Shown here: in pieces, positions 12,094 to 22,021 of the stretch
Numbering within the stretch: position 1 is the first letter of the stretch
Layout of the letters: each line of letters starts with the position of its first letter
The notes under the pieces: model-generated
The model's input: only the letters and a program-made list of their open reading frames with translations
The model's database searches: none
Told to the model about the DNA's origin: nothing
Made by a program: the position numbers and the translations under genes
NCBI GenBank assembly: GCA_030844895.1
Contig: CM061233.1
Coordinates: forward strand, 31,740,310-31,804,309
DNA length: 64,000 bases
From: Ambrosia x helenae
Taxonomy: Eukaryota > Streptophyta > Magnoliopsida > Asterales > Asteraceae
Direction of reading: 5' to 3'

Positions 12094-12301
12094 TGATATG
12101 TAGTAAATAGTATAGGGACTTGTTGTGTAATTGTAGAATAGTATAGGGGTTATTGTAAACATGTCTAGTTGTACTTAAAATACGTATTGTAGATGAATGA
12201 GAGATCAGTGAATGATTTTGAGATTTATCTCCTTCTGTGTTTCTTCTCCTTTCTCTATCTTTCACTCTTTAGTTTCTTGATTACCAAATTGATCCATATC
12301 A
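12094..12301 (+). repeat. 3-prime LTR of the TR-GAG element
   Basis: 208 bp, the same ends as the 5-prime LTR, roughly 97 percent identical by eye. It is followed directly by the TSD AATTT. Confidence 0.92.
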
Positions 12302-12398
12302 AATTTCGTGCGACCGGAATCCGTCTTTCACAGGTGGCCACTTTTGTTTTGTGGCTGACATTTTTCTTTAATTGAATATTATTGTTCTGATCTATATA

Positions 12399-12598
12399 TA
12401 CCCTGTGGTCTAGTGGTTGAAAGGACTTGGTTTCTCCTTGGAGAGCCAGGTTCAATTCCCACTTGCTGCAGGTGAGGTGGGGAGGTTTTCAGGCTTTGCC
12501 TGTTTCCTACCCTGGGGTGCCCGGTTCGAAACCCACGTTGGCCGGACTATGCTCATGTATAGCCCTGAGCGAGATGCCGTTCAAAAAAAAAAAAAAAA
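12399..12598 (+). mobile_element. tRNA-derived SINE
   Basis: About 200 bp. The head is tRNA-like with an A-box (TGGTCTAGTGG, about 12406) and a B-box (GGTTCAATTCC, about 12449), the internal Pol III promoter. A body with a second B-box-like GGTTCGAAACC follows, then a 16-base A tail (12583-12598). No clear TSD. It is not a tRNA gene because the cloverleaf arms do not close. Confidence 0.8.
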
Positions 12599-13042
12599 TA
12601 TGCAGCAACCCACTTTTTGCTGAAAATTTAGTTTTTGTCAAGTGTAGTTTGTTTGTTTGTTTTCATATTGTCTACAGAAAGAGCTATCTTTTTTATCTTT
12701 CTCTGTTTGCTTCCTCCAGCAGATTAAAGTATGTATCATTTGATTGAATTTAAAGATTTTGTTCAAGTTTGGATGCTTCAGTCTTCTTTACATTACATTT
12801 TATTAAATAATACTAGTAAACCAAGAGAGGAGAGGAGAGGAGAGGAGAGGAGAGGAGAGGAAGAGGAGAGGGTTTGTATCAACACATGCATGCATCGGTG
12901 AACTTACTTTGAGTATGATATTAAAATTGAGAAAAAGAAAATGTATTTAAATTGTTGACTAAATGTTCAAAACAGTTTTACTTTCATTCTTTATAGATGC
13001 AGTTAACAGAAATGTAGAGTTACAGCACGCGAGAGTTGGTAG
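12599..13042. other. Intergenic DNA with a GAGAG minisatellite
   Basis: No gene is seen. A perfect GAGAG-type purine repeat covers about 12825-12872. The rest is AT rich. Confidence 0.55.
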
Positions 13043-13331
13043 CAGGGGCGGATTCAGGGTGTTCGGTGGGTTCCCGGGAACCCAGTCGGTTTGAAAATTA
13101 TAGTGTTAATGTATATGTAAAATTAGGAAGGAACCCATAAGTAAAATGTGAAAGGAAGCCATAAACAAAGATGTAAAGTGTCCTACTGGTTGAAATGCTT
13201 AATTTAATCCAACGGGTCCCCGGTTCGAATCTTGAAGGCAGGTTAAAACTTGTGTTTTTTTTTCTTCCGTTTCTATTCCTTTTTATTCAAAACCCACTGT
13301 GATAAGGATACATAAAGAAACAGATCTGAGA

Positions 13332-13486
13332 ATGCGTAGCCTCCTCCTCCTCTCCAAAACCCTACCGCCCCTGCCTCATCTCCTCCGGCCGGCCTCCACC
13401 CTGCAAAACCTCACCCTATCGCGACCTGTAAACCGCCCCTACCGCTGCTCCTTTCCTCAAGACCTCAACCCTCTCCAAAATCTCAG
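13332..13486 (+). pseudogene. Possible captured first exon (organelle-targeting-like N-terminus)
   Basis: An ATG opens about 52 codons rich in Leu, Arg, Ser and Pro with almost no acidic residues (starts MRSLLLLSKTLPPLPHLL). They end exactly at a good splice donor (CTCAG, then GTAAAG). This has the look of a mitochondrial or plastid transit peptide exon. It is more GC rich than its surroundings, which fits capture by the transposon. I cannot name the parent gene. Confidence 0.4.
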
Positions 13487-13668
13487 GTAAAGTTGTGTGG
13501 TTTTAATTTCTAGTATTAATTTCTAAATTCTAAATTCTAATTTTAATTTCTAGTGTTAATTAAAACTATCATTTAACATACTCTGTTTAAAAGGATATTT
13601 CATATGGCTATATTATATATGCTTGTGTGTGTTCAAAGAGGGATGATTGTATTATATAACTTATATAG

Positions 13669-14430
13669 GTAGAGCATATAATTAGGGAAGAGAAAATGAT
13701 GGCAGCTCAAGAAATTATTGAGTTGTTTTGCGAGCTCGTGGTTGTTCGTCTACCGATTATTGAAGCTCAAAGTTTGTATTATTTATATTAGCGTTTCTTT
13801 CCTCAAATACGTCTAAATTTGTTCAAAAAGGAGCGAATGTGCAAACTGATTATTACGCCGGACATGGGAAATATTTATGGTCGAATTTGGTTTAATGATT
13901 AGCAAAGATCTAAATATCTCACAGATTGGAAAGTGAACAGGATTGAATAAGAAGTGTGAAAGTATGAAACTTGAAAACATAGAGGTTATATAAATGACTG
14001 AGTTGTGCTCTATGTCCCAAAACAGTATATGTGTCACTACCAAATAAATTATCATAAATAATTGAGTCACTTGATGTTTAGCAAGCAATGATATTTTACA
14101 AATGGTCTTTGGCATAAAAGTGAATGTAAATAGGATACTGTGAAAAACTTCAGATTTGAACAACAATTGACAGTGTTAATAATTGTCTGGAGTTTGAACT
14201 AGCTATAAAATAAGATAGCATAAAGCTAAGTGACATACTGACATGGACAGGGGAATTGAACGATGAGCTAAATAATAATCTTACTAATTTTATTTGGCAT
14301 TTTGTATGATAAGGAATATCCTCTTGATTTGAAGGAGGCGATTTCGAGTCTATGTTTTGCTCCTCCAAGATGTGCGGATCTTTTGAAGCTGATTCAGGTT
14401 CAAATGGCATTTACATCGTATTTTTATTAT
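13669..14430 (+). pseudogene. IST1-like gene fragment (two exons) inside the TIR element
   Basis: Exon one (about 13669-13772), after an AG acceptor, reads VEHIIREEKMMAAQEIIELF and on to RLPIIEAQ. Exon two (about 14314-14430) reads YPLDLKEAISSLCFAPPRCA, then DLLKLIQVQ. These are two consecutive blocks of the plant IST1/Vps4-interacting domain. IST1 proteins bind ESCRT-III and VPS4 in multivesicular-body sorting. The family usually has CPLDLKEAISS and LPEL at these places, so several residues have drifted. The N-terminal helix and everything after QVQ are missing and the donor of exon one is poor, so it is non-functional. It sits between the TIRs, which suggests capture. Confidence 0.75.
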
Positions 14431-14548
14431 GTGATGAACCTTATCCGACCCGAACTGACAACCCGACCAAAGTTTTTATGTTTGGTCATATGAAATTAAA
14501 ACACCTAAAAAAAGAACCCAGCGAAAAAAAATCCTGGATCCGCCACTG

Positions 14549-15094
14549 GTACTTGATAGGACATTCTGATGAATCAAGACATATGGGAGAACTGTACCGA
14601 TTTAATCTCTTGCAGAAACAGAGATACAAAGATGGCAATGAATGTCATGATATTAATGATCTAGATAGAACACATTCAATTCAAGTCCAATTGCTAGGTG
14701 TCACAGTTGTCATGCCCTTAAAAGGTTTTGGAGAACACAATTTACACAACTGTTTGTGTAGTTTTACCACATAATGGAATGCAAGTTCTCCACTCTTGCA
14801 GAGCAGGCAAAATGCTTACCATTAATGATTAATGTATATTCAGTTATAATATTGTTTATTCCACTTGTTATTTCAGTACTTGTTTATATTTGAAGTTTGA
14901 ATTTTTTTTTCTTCTTCTAATTCTAATTATGTATGCTTGTTTATTTGTCCTTATAAAGGGTAAAAAATAATATGGATTGATGTATGCGGTTAACCTCACT
15001 TTATGGTGGCCCTTTCGAGTGTTTATTTATTGTGGATAGTACTAAACACCATCTTATCATGTTGTATCTCATTTTTTTCTTTTGAACCACCAAC
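14549..15094. other. Intergenic DNA between the TIR element and the MULE
   Basis: AT rich. Weak open frames near 14560-14770 match nothing I know. No repeat ends are recognisable. Confidence 0.4.
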
Positions 15095-15103
15095 AAAATT
15101 TTA

Positions 15104-15322
15104 GAGAGAATTACACAGATTGTCCTTTAGTTATACATCAAATTGGCATCCTATGTTCTTTATGAAAATTTTTCACTCCTTATGTCCTTTGTTTTATACA
15201 CTTGTTACACCCTATGTCCTTTAGGCCAAACCAAGTTAAAAAACTCGGTTAATTGGGTCACATGCCCCTCACGTGAGGGGCAAATCTGTCTTTTCATCAC
15301 CCTCGTTAAAGGACAATTTGTG

Positions 15323-15353
<31 letters not shown>

Positions 15354-16228
15354 TAATAATAATAATAATAAAACAAAAAGTTCAGAGAAGAGAGAAAGAG
15401 ACTTAGAGAAGAGAGAGAGAAGAAAGAGGAGCCGGAGGCCTCCAACGCCGGCGAAGCACGGCCGGACCCCTTCCCTGACGGCGAACCTCGGTTACTACAC
15501 CCCTATAACACCCGTTCATCACACCCACAATCTACCCAACATTCTGATCTGGATCGAAAGAGAAAGATAGAGACGCGAGGGAGAAAGACAGACGCGAGGG
15601 GAGAGAGAGAGAGAACGGTGACAGAAACAAAGGAGGCGGCGGCGGTGTCTGGGGTTGTTGATCAGTTGGTGATGTATGTGGGGTTCCAGTGTCTGCTTGT
15701 GGCGGAGGACGGAGTACAGTGGTGGCGAACGATGAGGGTATCAACCACAAGCCAACCCACAAACCCACCCTTTCTCTCTCACCGGGAAACACCCTTCACC
15801 GTCGCCTTCACCTGCCATCACCAATAACCCACCCTTTCTCTGTCCCCTTTCTGTATAATGCTGTGAATTTGCTATCCGGCACATTTTATTAAGGGTTAAG
15901 GGTTCAATGAAAGGGGTGTGGTGGTCTAGTGGCGGGTAGTGCTGGTCCTGGTGGGGCTGGTCGTTGCTTGAAGATTAAGAGGAGGAGTTGACCAGTCAAT
16001 TCAGATACATAAGGGGAGAAGACATAAGGGGTGAAAAGACAGATTTGCCCCTCACGTACGGAGGGGCATGTGACCCATTTAACCGAGTTTTTTTTTAACT
16101 TGTTTGGCCTAAAGGACATAGGGTGTAAAAAAGTGTATAAAACAAAGGACATAAGGAGTGAAAAATTTCCATAAAGGACATAGGATGCATTTGATGTATA
16201 ACTAAAGGACAATCTGTGTAATTCTCTC
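15104..16228. mobile_element. Non-autonomous Mutator-like element (MULE) with long TIRs
   Basis: 1125 bp, flanked by a perfect 9-bp TSD AAAATTTTA (15095-15103 and 16229-16237), the Mutator hallmark. The TIRs are about 200 bp (15104-15303 and 16025-16228), start GAGAGAATTACACAG and are more than 90 percent identical by eye. The left TIR holds an 18-bp perfect palindrome, GCCCCTCACGTGAGGGGC (15264-15281), with a G-box core. The interior has an AAT microsatellite (about 15325-15372) and a GC-rich block (15430-15830) that looks foreign to the surrounding DNA and could be captured UTR or coding sequence. No transposase. Confidence 0.88.
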
Positions 16229-16237
16229 AAAATTTTA

Positions 16238-16537
16238 TTAATCACCTAAGCTAGCAGGATACTAGCAATCGCCATAATACAAACAATACAAGCACAAATA
16301 CCACCAAAAACTAGCGGACACCCGAAAATAAACAATACAACTACAACTTACCACCTAATATTAGGCTGAGGGGTGTGGTGGTCGGGGGAGGATCGGTGGG
16401 TGATTTGACACCTTTTGCCGACGGGGAACACCCCCCCCCCCGATGAGAGGTCGGCAAAAACGGAGGATTTCACCGAAGCACCGTCCCACATTCCAAGATT
16501 TTTGAACGTTACTTTTTGAACGTTGGGGCTTTGGACC

Positions 16538-16576
<39 letters not shown>
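16238..16576. other. Unassigned DNA next to the assembly gap
   Basis: No gene is recognised. It holds a C run near 16431-16441 and ends in an A run from about 16541 that abuts the gap. It may belong to an intron or the lost 3-prime part of the SWI3C pseudogene, but I see no SWI3C similarity here. Confidence 0.4.
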
Positions 16577-16676
16577 NNNNNNNNNNNNNNNNNNNNNNNN
16601 NNNNNNNNNNNNNNNNNNNNNNNNNNNNNNNNNNNNNNNNNNNNNNNNNNNNNNNNNNNNNNNNNNNNNNNNNNNN
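16577..16676. other. Assembly gap of exactly 100 N
   Basis: 100 N is the usual placeholder for a gap of unknown size. It adjoins a homopolymer A run and cuts the SWI3C pseudogene within its SANT-domain exon. Confidence 0.99.
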
Positions 16677-16972
16677 TTTCCAAAGGAGTCTCGTCTACGA
16701 AAGACGAACAAAATGATGGATACATTGAGCTTTTGATTTAGTACCAACATGATCGGCAATCTCAGTCCAATTCTCATTAAAGAGTTCCATGCCTTCTAGT
16801 AACAAAAAGGTCTCCTGATTGGTCAGCTGTCAGCTTCAAGATCTCCATAATCCTTGGAGGAATCAACCTTTATAAAATCCAGACTTGAATGACCAGCCAC
16901 AAATGCCCCTCATTGAAGCAGCTCAAGCATAAAAACGTCTCAACCTGCCAGCAAATTAATAGAAGCTTTAAC

Positions 16973-17350
16973 CTTGGTTTTAAAAATCATGCTTAAGCAC
17001 ATCTAGGCGCCAACCTGTGCGCCTTATGTAACACTAGACCGAGCATTGTACGAAAAGTGCAAAAAGCGCAAGAAAAAAGCCCCTGAGGCGCGCGCGCTTT
17101 TCGTACACAAGGTGTTTTGTGTGCTTAAAATTATTATACATGTAGCTAAAAAGGTAGTACATTAAATTAAATCATATATATACCTTATTTTGTATCTATA
17201 TTTTGAGTAAAATGATGCTAAAAACCTATAGCATATATAAAAAAAAATTATATAATCGTCTTGCGCCTCGCGTACGAAAAGCCCACCGCTTTTGCGCTTT
17301 GCGCCTCGGTTTTAGACCTCGTCGCTTTTGTGCGCTTTTTAAAACGAAGG
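16973..17350. mobile_element. MITE in SWI3C pseudogene intron (8-bp TSD)
   Basis: 378 bp, flanked by a perfect 8-bp repeat GCTTTAAC (16965-16972 and 17351-17358). The ends are CTTGGTTTTAAAAA and the complement of CCTTCGTTTTAAAAA, an imperfect TIR. The interior is rich in GCGC and AAAAGCGC motifs in both orientations. An 8-bp TSD fits the hAT superfamily. Confidence 0.72.
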
Positions 17351-17954
17351 GCTTTAACAAATAAATGCTAAAAAACAAGAAAGATGACAACCAATATGGT
17401 TGGTAAATCACCTCTTTGACAGACTGGTAGTAGACGATACCAAGAGATCGCGAACAATGATTGCACTTATTTTCAGATAATGCCTCGCGAATTCTGCTGT
17501 CTAAATCAGAGTTTTTGTTCATTTTCAACAGCCAGTTCTGGATATATATCTGATGCTTTTAACCGACATCTAGGTTTATCAAACTGGAATTAAGCTATCA
17601 ATAGATCGCAGAGCAGTTGCTGGACACGTAATTCTCCTTTTGAATCCTCTGTGAGACGTGAGTCCTCGTTTCTAGGCTCGTGATGATTAGGTGGAGCAGC
17701 GCATAATTAATAACACCCCAGTTTCAAGATCAAAACCGTACAACTCGAGTTACATCGTCAGCATCCACACCAGCTAAAAAACCATGGCAGTCAGTAGCTA
17801 GTGACAACCTTCTTGCTGGATTTTCCATGTATTTAGCAACTATAACGGTTACGACAATCCATGTATTTTTCTGGAGTATGGTCTGGGGACTTCCCAGAGA
17901 AAAAATGTGGCACGGCTTGTCTCTCTAACCTGTTTACTGTCGTCGGCGAAAACC

Positions 17955-19053
17955 AATCTGCTTGAAAAGAACACCAAAACCCACAACAGAAAATCAAATC
18001 CTAGCCACTTTTTACGGTTAACGAGTGCATAGAAATCCAAGATAGATGAAAAATAAAAGCCAAGAGAAGCAGATATAGATGGCGTTTAAATCTGTTTGGA
18101 AAGAACACCAAACCACACGACAGAAGATCAAATCCAAGCCACTTTATATGGTTTACGAGTGCATACAATTACTGAAACCTAATTGTTCAAGATATATTAA
18201 GAAAGCAAAGGAAAAGCAGGTTTAATGCAAATACAAATGAGATCTAAATTGTTTTAAAAAAGTACACCAAAACAGACAACAGAAAATCAAATCCAAGCCA
18301 CTCTATATGGCTCACGAGCGCATGGAATTACTAAAACCTAATTATTCAATATATATTAAGAAAGCAAAGAGAAACATAATTACTGCAAATACAAATGGGC
18401 TCTAAATCCACTTTATATGAGTACGACTAACGAGTGCATATAATTACTAAAACCTAATTATCCAAGTTACATTTTAGAGAGAGAGAAGCATAATTACTGC
18501 CACACATGGAGCCTAGATGGCTAGATCTGCTTGGAAACGAACCCCAAAATGCACAACATCAAATCAAATCCAGTCCGCTTTATATGATTAACAAGTTATA
18601 CAATTACTAAAACTAATTATCCAAGATAGAATGGGCCAATGGGGTCTAAATCTGCTTGAAACTAAAAACAAAATGCACAATGGAAAATCAAATCCACAAT
18701 TCACTCTATTCAAGATAGAATGGGTCTAAATCTGCTTGAAAAGAACACCAAAGCCCACAACATAAAATGAAATCCAAGCCGCATTATGTTGTTAATGAGT
18801 GCATACAATTACTAAAACCTAATTATCCAAGCTAGATTAGGTTAACAAAGCAATGACGAGTAGAGTACTGCAACATACAAATGAAGGCTAAATCTGTTTG
18901 AAAAGAACACCAAAACATACAACAGAAAATCAAATTCATGCCACTTAATATGAGTAGCGAGCGCATACAATTACTAAAACCTAATCATCCAAGATAGATT
19001 AACAAAACAAAAGAGAAGCAGAATTACTGCAACATACTAATGAGATCTAAATA
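17955..19053. repeat. Tandem repeat, unit about 80-160 bp, about 8 copies, in pseudogene intron
   Basis: Each unit has CTGNTTGAAAAGAACACC, then CAGAAAATCAAATCCAAGCC, then CGAGNGCATACAATTACTAA, then TCTAAAT. Units begin near 17960, 18090, 18249, 18409 (partial), 18527, 18651 (short), 18731 and 18893. The first copy overlaps the acceptor of SWI3C exon 3. The repeat probably grew from the sequence just upstream of that acceptor. Confidence 0.85.
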
Positions 19054-19685
19054 TGTTTTTTGCAGAGTAATCAATCACAAGCTTAAATTGCAGTACACAT
19101 ATACCTGCGTGCATTGGAACAACATGAACCCGATTTGACCCGTATCTCTTCACAACACCCCGCCCCTCCATAATCTGAGGCGGTGTAATCACATACGACC
19201 CTTCCACATCCCCACCGGTCAAAACCGGAGCATCCCTCGCATGGTAGACACCGCCTGAAGCTGCCCGTGTGAAACATTCTCCAAAAACATATAATTCATC
19301 CCACCACCGCTACTATCTCCACTTTGACAAGCCCTCTCCCTTGCAGCAACCTTAATTACCGAGTAATGATGCCTATTCACCGTCTGCTTTACAACCGAAG
19401 GAAACACCGACACCCTCACAGCCCCATCCGCCAAAACCTCTGTCTCTGTTCCAACTCCAGCACCAACAACCCTTCCGGCAACAGCTCCGGTAACAGCAAC
19501 GGGATCCGACGAATTACTCGGGTCATCATCAAAATCTTGATGGGTATTGTTCTGGTCAAGATCAAGATCCTCTTCTTCTTCATAATCTTCATCTTCTTCG
19601 TCTTGTTGATGTCTAGGTTTCCTAGACTGTTCTCCTCGCTTCCTTTTCCTCCACCTGTTCCTAGTCTCTACAAATTCACAATAAA

Positions 19686-20215
19686 AACACAAACCCACAT
19701 CAATATCACAACAAATAACCTAAATTTGAACTTATTAAACACTAATTTAAAAAAGAAACAAAACCCACATCAAAAACCTAAACACTAACATTAAAAAGGA
19801 AACAAAACCTAAATTTGAACTTTTTAAACACTAAATTTAAAGAAGAAACATAACCCACATCAGAACCAAACCAAATAACCTAAATTTGCACTTAAAAAAA
19901 AGAAACAAAACCCACACAGGAATTGAACCAAATAACCTAAATTTGACATTTTTTAAACGTTAAAAGTGAAAAAGAAACAAACCCACATCAAAATTGAACC
20001 AATTAACATAAATTTGACATTTTTAAACACTGAAATTGAAAAAGAAAGAAAACCCAGATCAGAACTGAGCCAAATAACCTAAATTTGACATTTTTAAACA
20101 CCAAAATTGAAAAAGAAAGAAAACCCACATCAGAATTGAACAAATAAACATAAATTTGAACATTATAATGGATGGATTTGAAAAGGAAACAAAACCCACA
20201 TCAGAATCGCAATAA
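19686..20215. repeat. Tandem repeat, unit about 62-70 bp, about 8 copies, in intron 1
   Basis: The units share AAACCCACATCAGAATTGAA, then AACCTAAATTTGACATTTTT, then AACACTAAAATTG. Copies vary by small indels. The array fills most of intron 1 of the SWI3C pseudogene. Confidence 0.85.
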
Positions 20216-20280
20216 TAAGCAATTGGGTGTGAAGATATATAAAGAGAGAGAAAGAGGGTACCTGAAGAAGAAGCTGGCAT

Positions 20281-20600
20281 TATTGTAGTGAGTGAGTGAG
20301 GAAAAGAAGGAAGGAGGAGAAGAGGGGGTTTAGTTTAGAGGGATTGTGGGGTCAGTGAAGAATGGTGGGGAGAGAGAACAAGACAATTAGCAGAGAGAGA
20401 GAGAAGGGTTTCCTATGTATCTTCCCCAAACACACAATAAACAACTACGACGACATTGTGCACAGATAATTTATCTTCCTTTTGTACCCATAAATGTGTA
20501 TGTTTCAAAGTTTAGAGACTGAAATCTAAAAATGAAGATTTTGTAGTTTGGTCATTGAAGTTTTCTGGTTTGCAAGTTGGTCCTTATTTTGTGTTACTAC
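20281..20600. other. Upstream flank of the SWI3C pseudogene
   Basis: Purine-rich leader-like sequence (AGAGAG repeats on the plus strand, 20281-20410) that would be the 5-prime UTR of the minus-strand gene. No other gene is seen. Confidence 0.45.
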
Positions 20601-20603
20601 TTA

Positions 20604-21139
20604 GGGGCTGTTTGGTAGCCTCTTAATGACCATTCAGAGGCTACCTCTTAGAGCACTCACATCTCATCCACCAAATGTATGTGAGTGTGTCCACCAAATA
20701 TATGGGGTGAGTGTAAGTGGTTGTGAGTGAAGGAGAGAGAAAATATTTGGTGGAAGCATTGTTCCACCCTAAATATGAAAAGCTATTGTTCACCCTTATA
20801 TATATTTTAATATTTTTGTAAGTAGTTGTAAGTGAGGAGAGAGAAAATGTAATGATAAAAGTATGATTATTTTAATTAGGAGAGAGAAGATTTAGAGGTG
20901 AAGTAGTGATTTTTAGTATAATTTGATGGAGGAGATTGGTGGATGGGTTGTGAATGCTCTTAGTGGTCCGTAACCTCTGAATGGTTAAGAGGTAACCTTG
21001 AGTCTGAATGGTTAAGAGGCAACCATTAAGATGTTACCTCATAACTATTCATACTTAAGATTACATTTTAACCTTAAGAGACTATAAATCATTCAGATGT
21101 AGCCTCTTAATGACCATTCAGAGGCTACCAAACAGCCCG
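20604..21139. mobile_element. PIF/Harbinger (Tourist-like) MITE with another MITE inside
   Basis: The ends are GGGGCTGTTTGGTAGCCTCT and the complement of CGGGCTGTTTGGTAGCCTCT. Flanking TTA at 20601-20603 and 21140-21142 is the 3-bp TSD of this superfamily. Each end is itself a small hairpin (CCTCTTAATGACCATTCAGAGG). The interior is split by a second MITE. Confidence 0.82.
20651..20959. mobile_element. Nested Tourist-like MITE (GAGCACTC ends)
   Basis: 309 bp. The ends are GAGCACTCACATCTCATCC and the complement of GAGCATTCACAACCCATCC. Flanking TTA (20648-20650 and 20960-20962) is the TSD. It inserted into the older MITE that surrounds it. Confidence 0.82.
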
Positions 21140-21256
21140 TTACTTGTATTGTTTACATGTGTATTTTCATATTTTTACCATAACTTTTGGGTTTTAAAAT
21201 TATCAATTTTAATTCGAGTGAAAGTTTGATTTTAAGGGTCTAGTTGGTATTGGGTA

Positions 21257-22017
21257 GGGTTGTTCACGAGCCGAGCCGAGCCGATCCGAGCGGAGCTTTG
21301 CTTGTGCTTGACTCGTTTACAAATCGAACCGAGCGGATTGGCTCGTTTACAATCGAGTCAAAAATTGAGCGATCATTTCTTTGAGCGTGAATTTTTCCGA
21401 GCGAGAATTGAGCGGAGAGTAATTTTGACAACCATAAAATTAGGATGTTTCATTCGATGATTTCATTGTCGGGTGACAACTAAGGTCAAATTATCCGATA
21501 GTAACACTAATATTGAGATCCGAGTGTCTGAGGACGGGGCTTAGGTTGAGACTGGTGAGGTGATCAGTTAACGTAGAGAACAATTGTTGCATTGTGACGT
21601 AGGGTGGTATCAAGCGACGATTAGCTACGGACTAATACCATAAAGAAGTCAACACTGTCACCTCATGACCTGTGATTTTACTATTAAACTCAATGTTAAA
21701 TTTTTGTTATTGGGTTAGGTGGGCTACTTATATTTTGTTTGCATATATGAGCCAAATCCAATAGAATGTTATATATAAAGCTACATATATATATATATAT
21801 ATGTAAATTGTGTGTATATTATAATTAAATATATAATAAATAGATAAAAATGTATTCGAGCCGAACCGAGCCGAGCAGACCTTTGCTCGTGCTTGGCTCG
21901 TTTATAAACCGAACCAAGCCGATCGGCTCATTTACAACCGAGCGGAAGATCGAGCGAGCATTTTTCGAGCGAGCGAGCGACGAGCGATCGGCAAGCGCCG
22001 AGCGATTTGAACAGCCC
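21257..22017. repeat. TIR repeat with GAGCCGAGC-rich ends
   Basis: The left end GGGTTGTTCACGAGCCGAGC and the right end (complement GGGCTGTTCAAATCGCTCG) form an imperfect TIR, flanked by TA on both sides. The subterminal regions are packed with CGAGC and GAGCCG motifs in direct orientation in both halves (21270-21420, 21855-22005). Such subterminal repeats resemble CACTA or hAT binding sites, but the superfamily is not settled. An AT microsatellite lies at about 21786-21802. Confidence 0.55.
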
Positions 22018-22021
22018 TAGA

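Larger units (their letters stand above)
9860..12301 (+). mobile_element. Non-autonomous LTR retrotransposon with gag-like coding only (TR-GAG type)
   Basis: A complete 2442-bp element flanked by the 5-bp TSD AATTT (9855-9859 and 12302-12306). It has two 208-bp LTRs, a tRNA-iMet primer site right after the 5-prime LTR (TGGTATCAGAGC, 10069-10080) and a polypurine tract AAGGGGAGAG (12081-12090) just before the 3-prime LTR. The interior has a gag-like frame but no protease, integrase or reverse transcriptase motif. It must have moved with proteins from another element. The LTRs differ at about 5 positions plus 2 small indels. Confidence 0.9.
13043..14548. mobile_element. TIR transposon (hAT-like, CAG ends) carrying host gene fragments
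   Basis: The 16-bp terminal inverted repeats are CAGGGGCGGATTCAGG (13043-13058) and, at the right, the complement of CAGTGGCGGATCCAGG (14533-14548), 14 of 16 matching. CAG ends suggest the hAT superfamily. The flanking octamers GTTGGTAG and GTACTTGA do not match well, so the element is old or the TSD is lost. There is no transposase. Inside lie a possible first exon (13332-13486), a tRNA-like B-box stretch near 13210, and two exons of an IST1-like gene. This is the layout of a Pack-type element. Confidence 0.65.
16677..20280 (-). pseudogene. SWI3C: SWI3C pseudogene (SWI/SNF chromatin-remodelling subunit)
   Basis: Minus-strand gene remains. Exon 1 is 20280-20262 (MPASSS), exon 2 19667-19107, exon 3 17957-17412, and exon 4 16944 down to the gap at 16677. 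All borders shown are GT-AG. Recognisable in order: the basic N-terminus RNRWRKRKRG, an acidic stretch, the block VITPPQIMEGRGVVKRYG, the SWIRM region (DWFSP, HFFSGKSPDHTPEKYM, KYMENP), a ZZ-type finger (NKCNHCSRSLGIVYY) and the SANT region (ETFLLLEGMELFNENW). SWI3C proteins are core subunits of plant BRM-type complexes. Lesions: a one-base deletion near 19241; frame breaks near 17840, 17705, 17620, 17590 and 17508; in-frame stops near 17735; more in exon 4. Exons 1-2 are nearly clean. Sequencing error could explain one or two lesions but not all. Confidence 0.87.

Noticed and set aside
12399..12475. tRNA gene
   Set aside because: A-box and B-box are present but the acceptor and anticodon arms do not pair, and a body plus A tail follow, so it is a SINE.
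13035..14556. 8-bp TSD of the IST1-carrying element
   Set aside because: The flanking octamers GTTGGTAG and GTACTTGA match at too few positions to be called a duplication.
16348..16777. Frames reading through the N gap
   Set aside because: They consist of poly-Phe or poly-Lys plus unknown residues and are artefacts of the homopolymer and gap.
17955..19053. CRISPR-like array
   Set aside because: The repeats are long, diverged and without unique spacers, and this is plant intron DNA. It is a tandem repeat.
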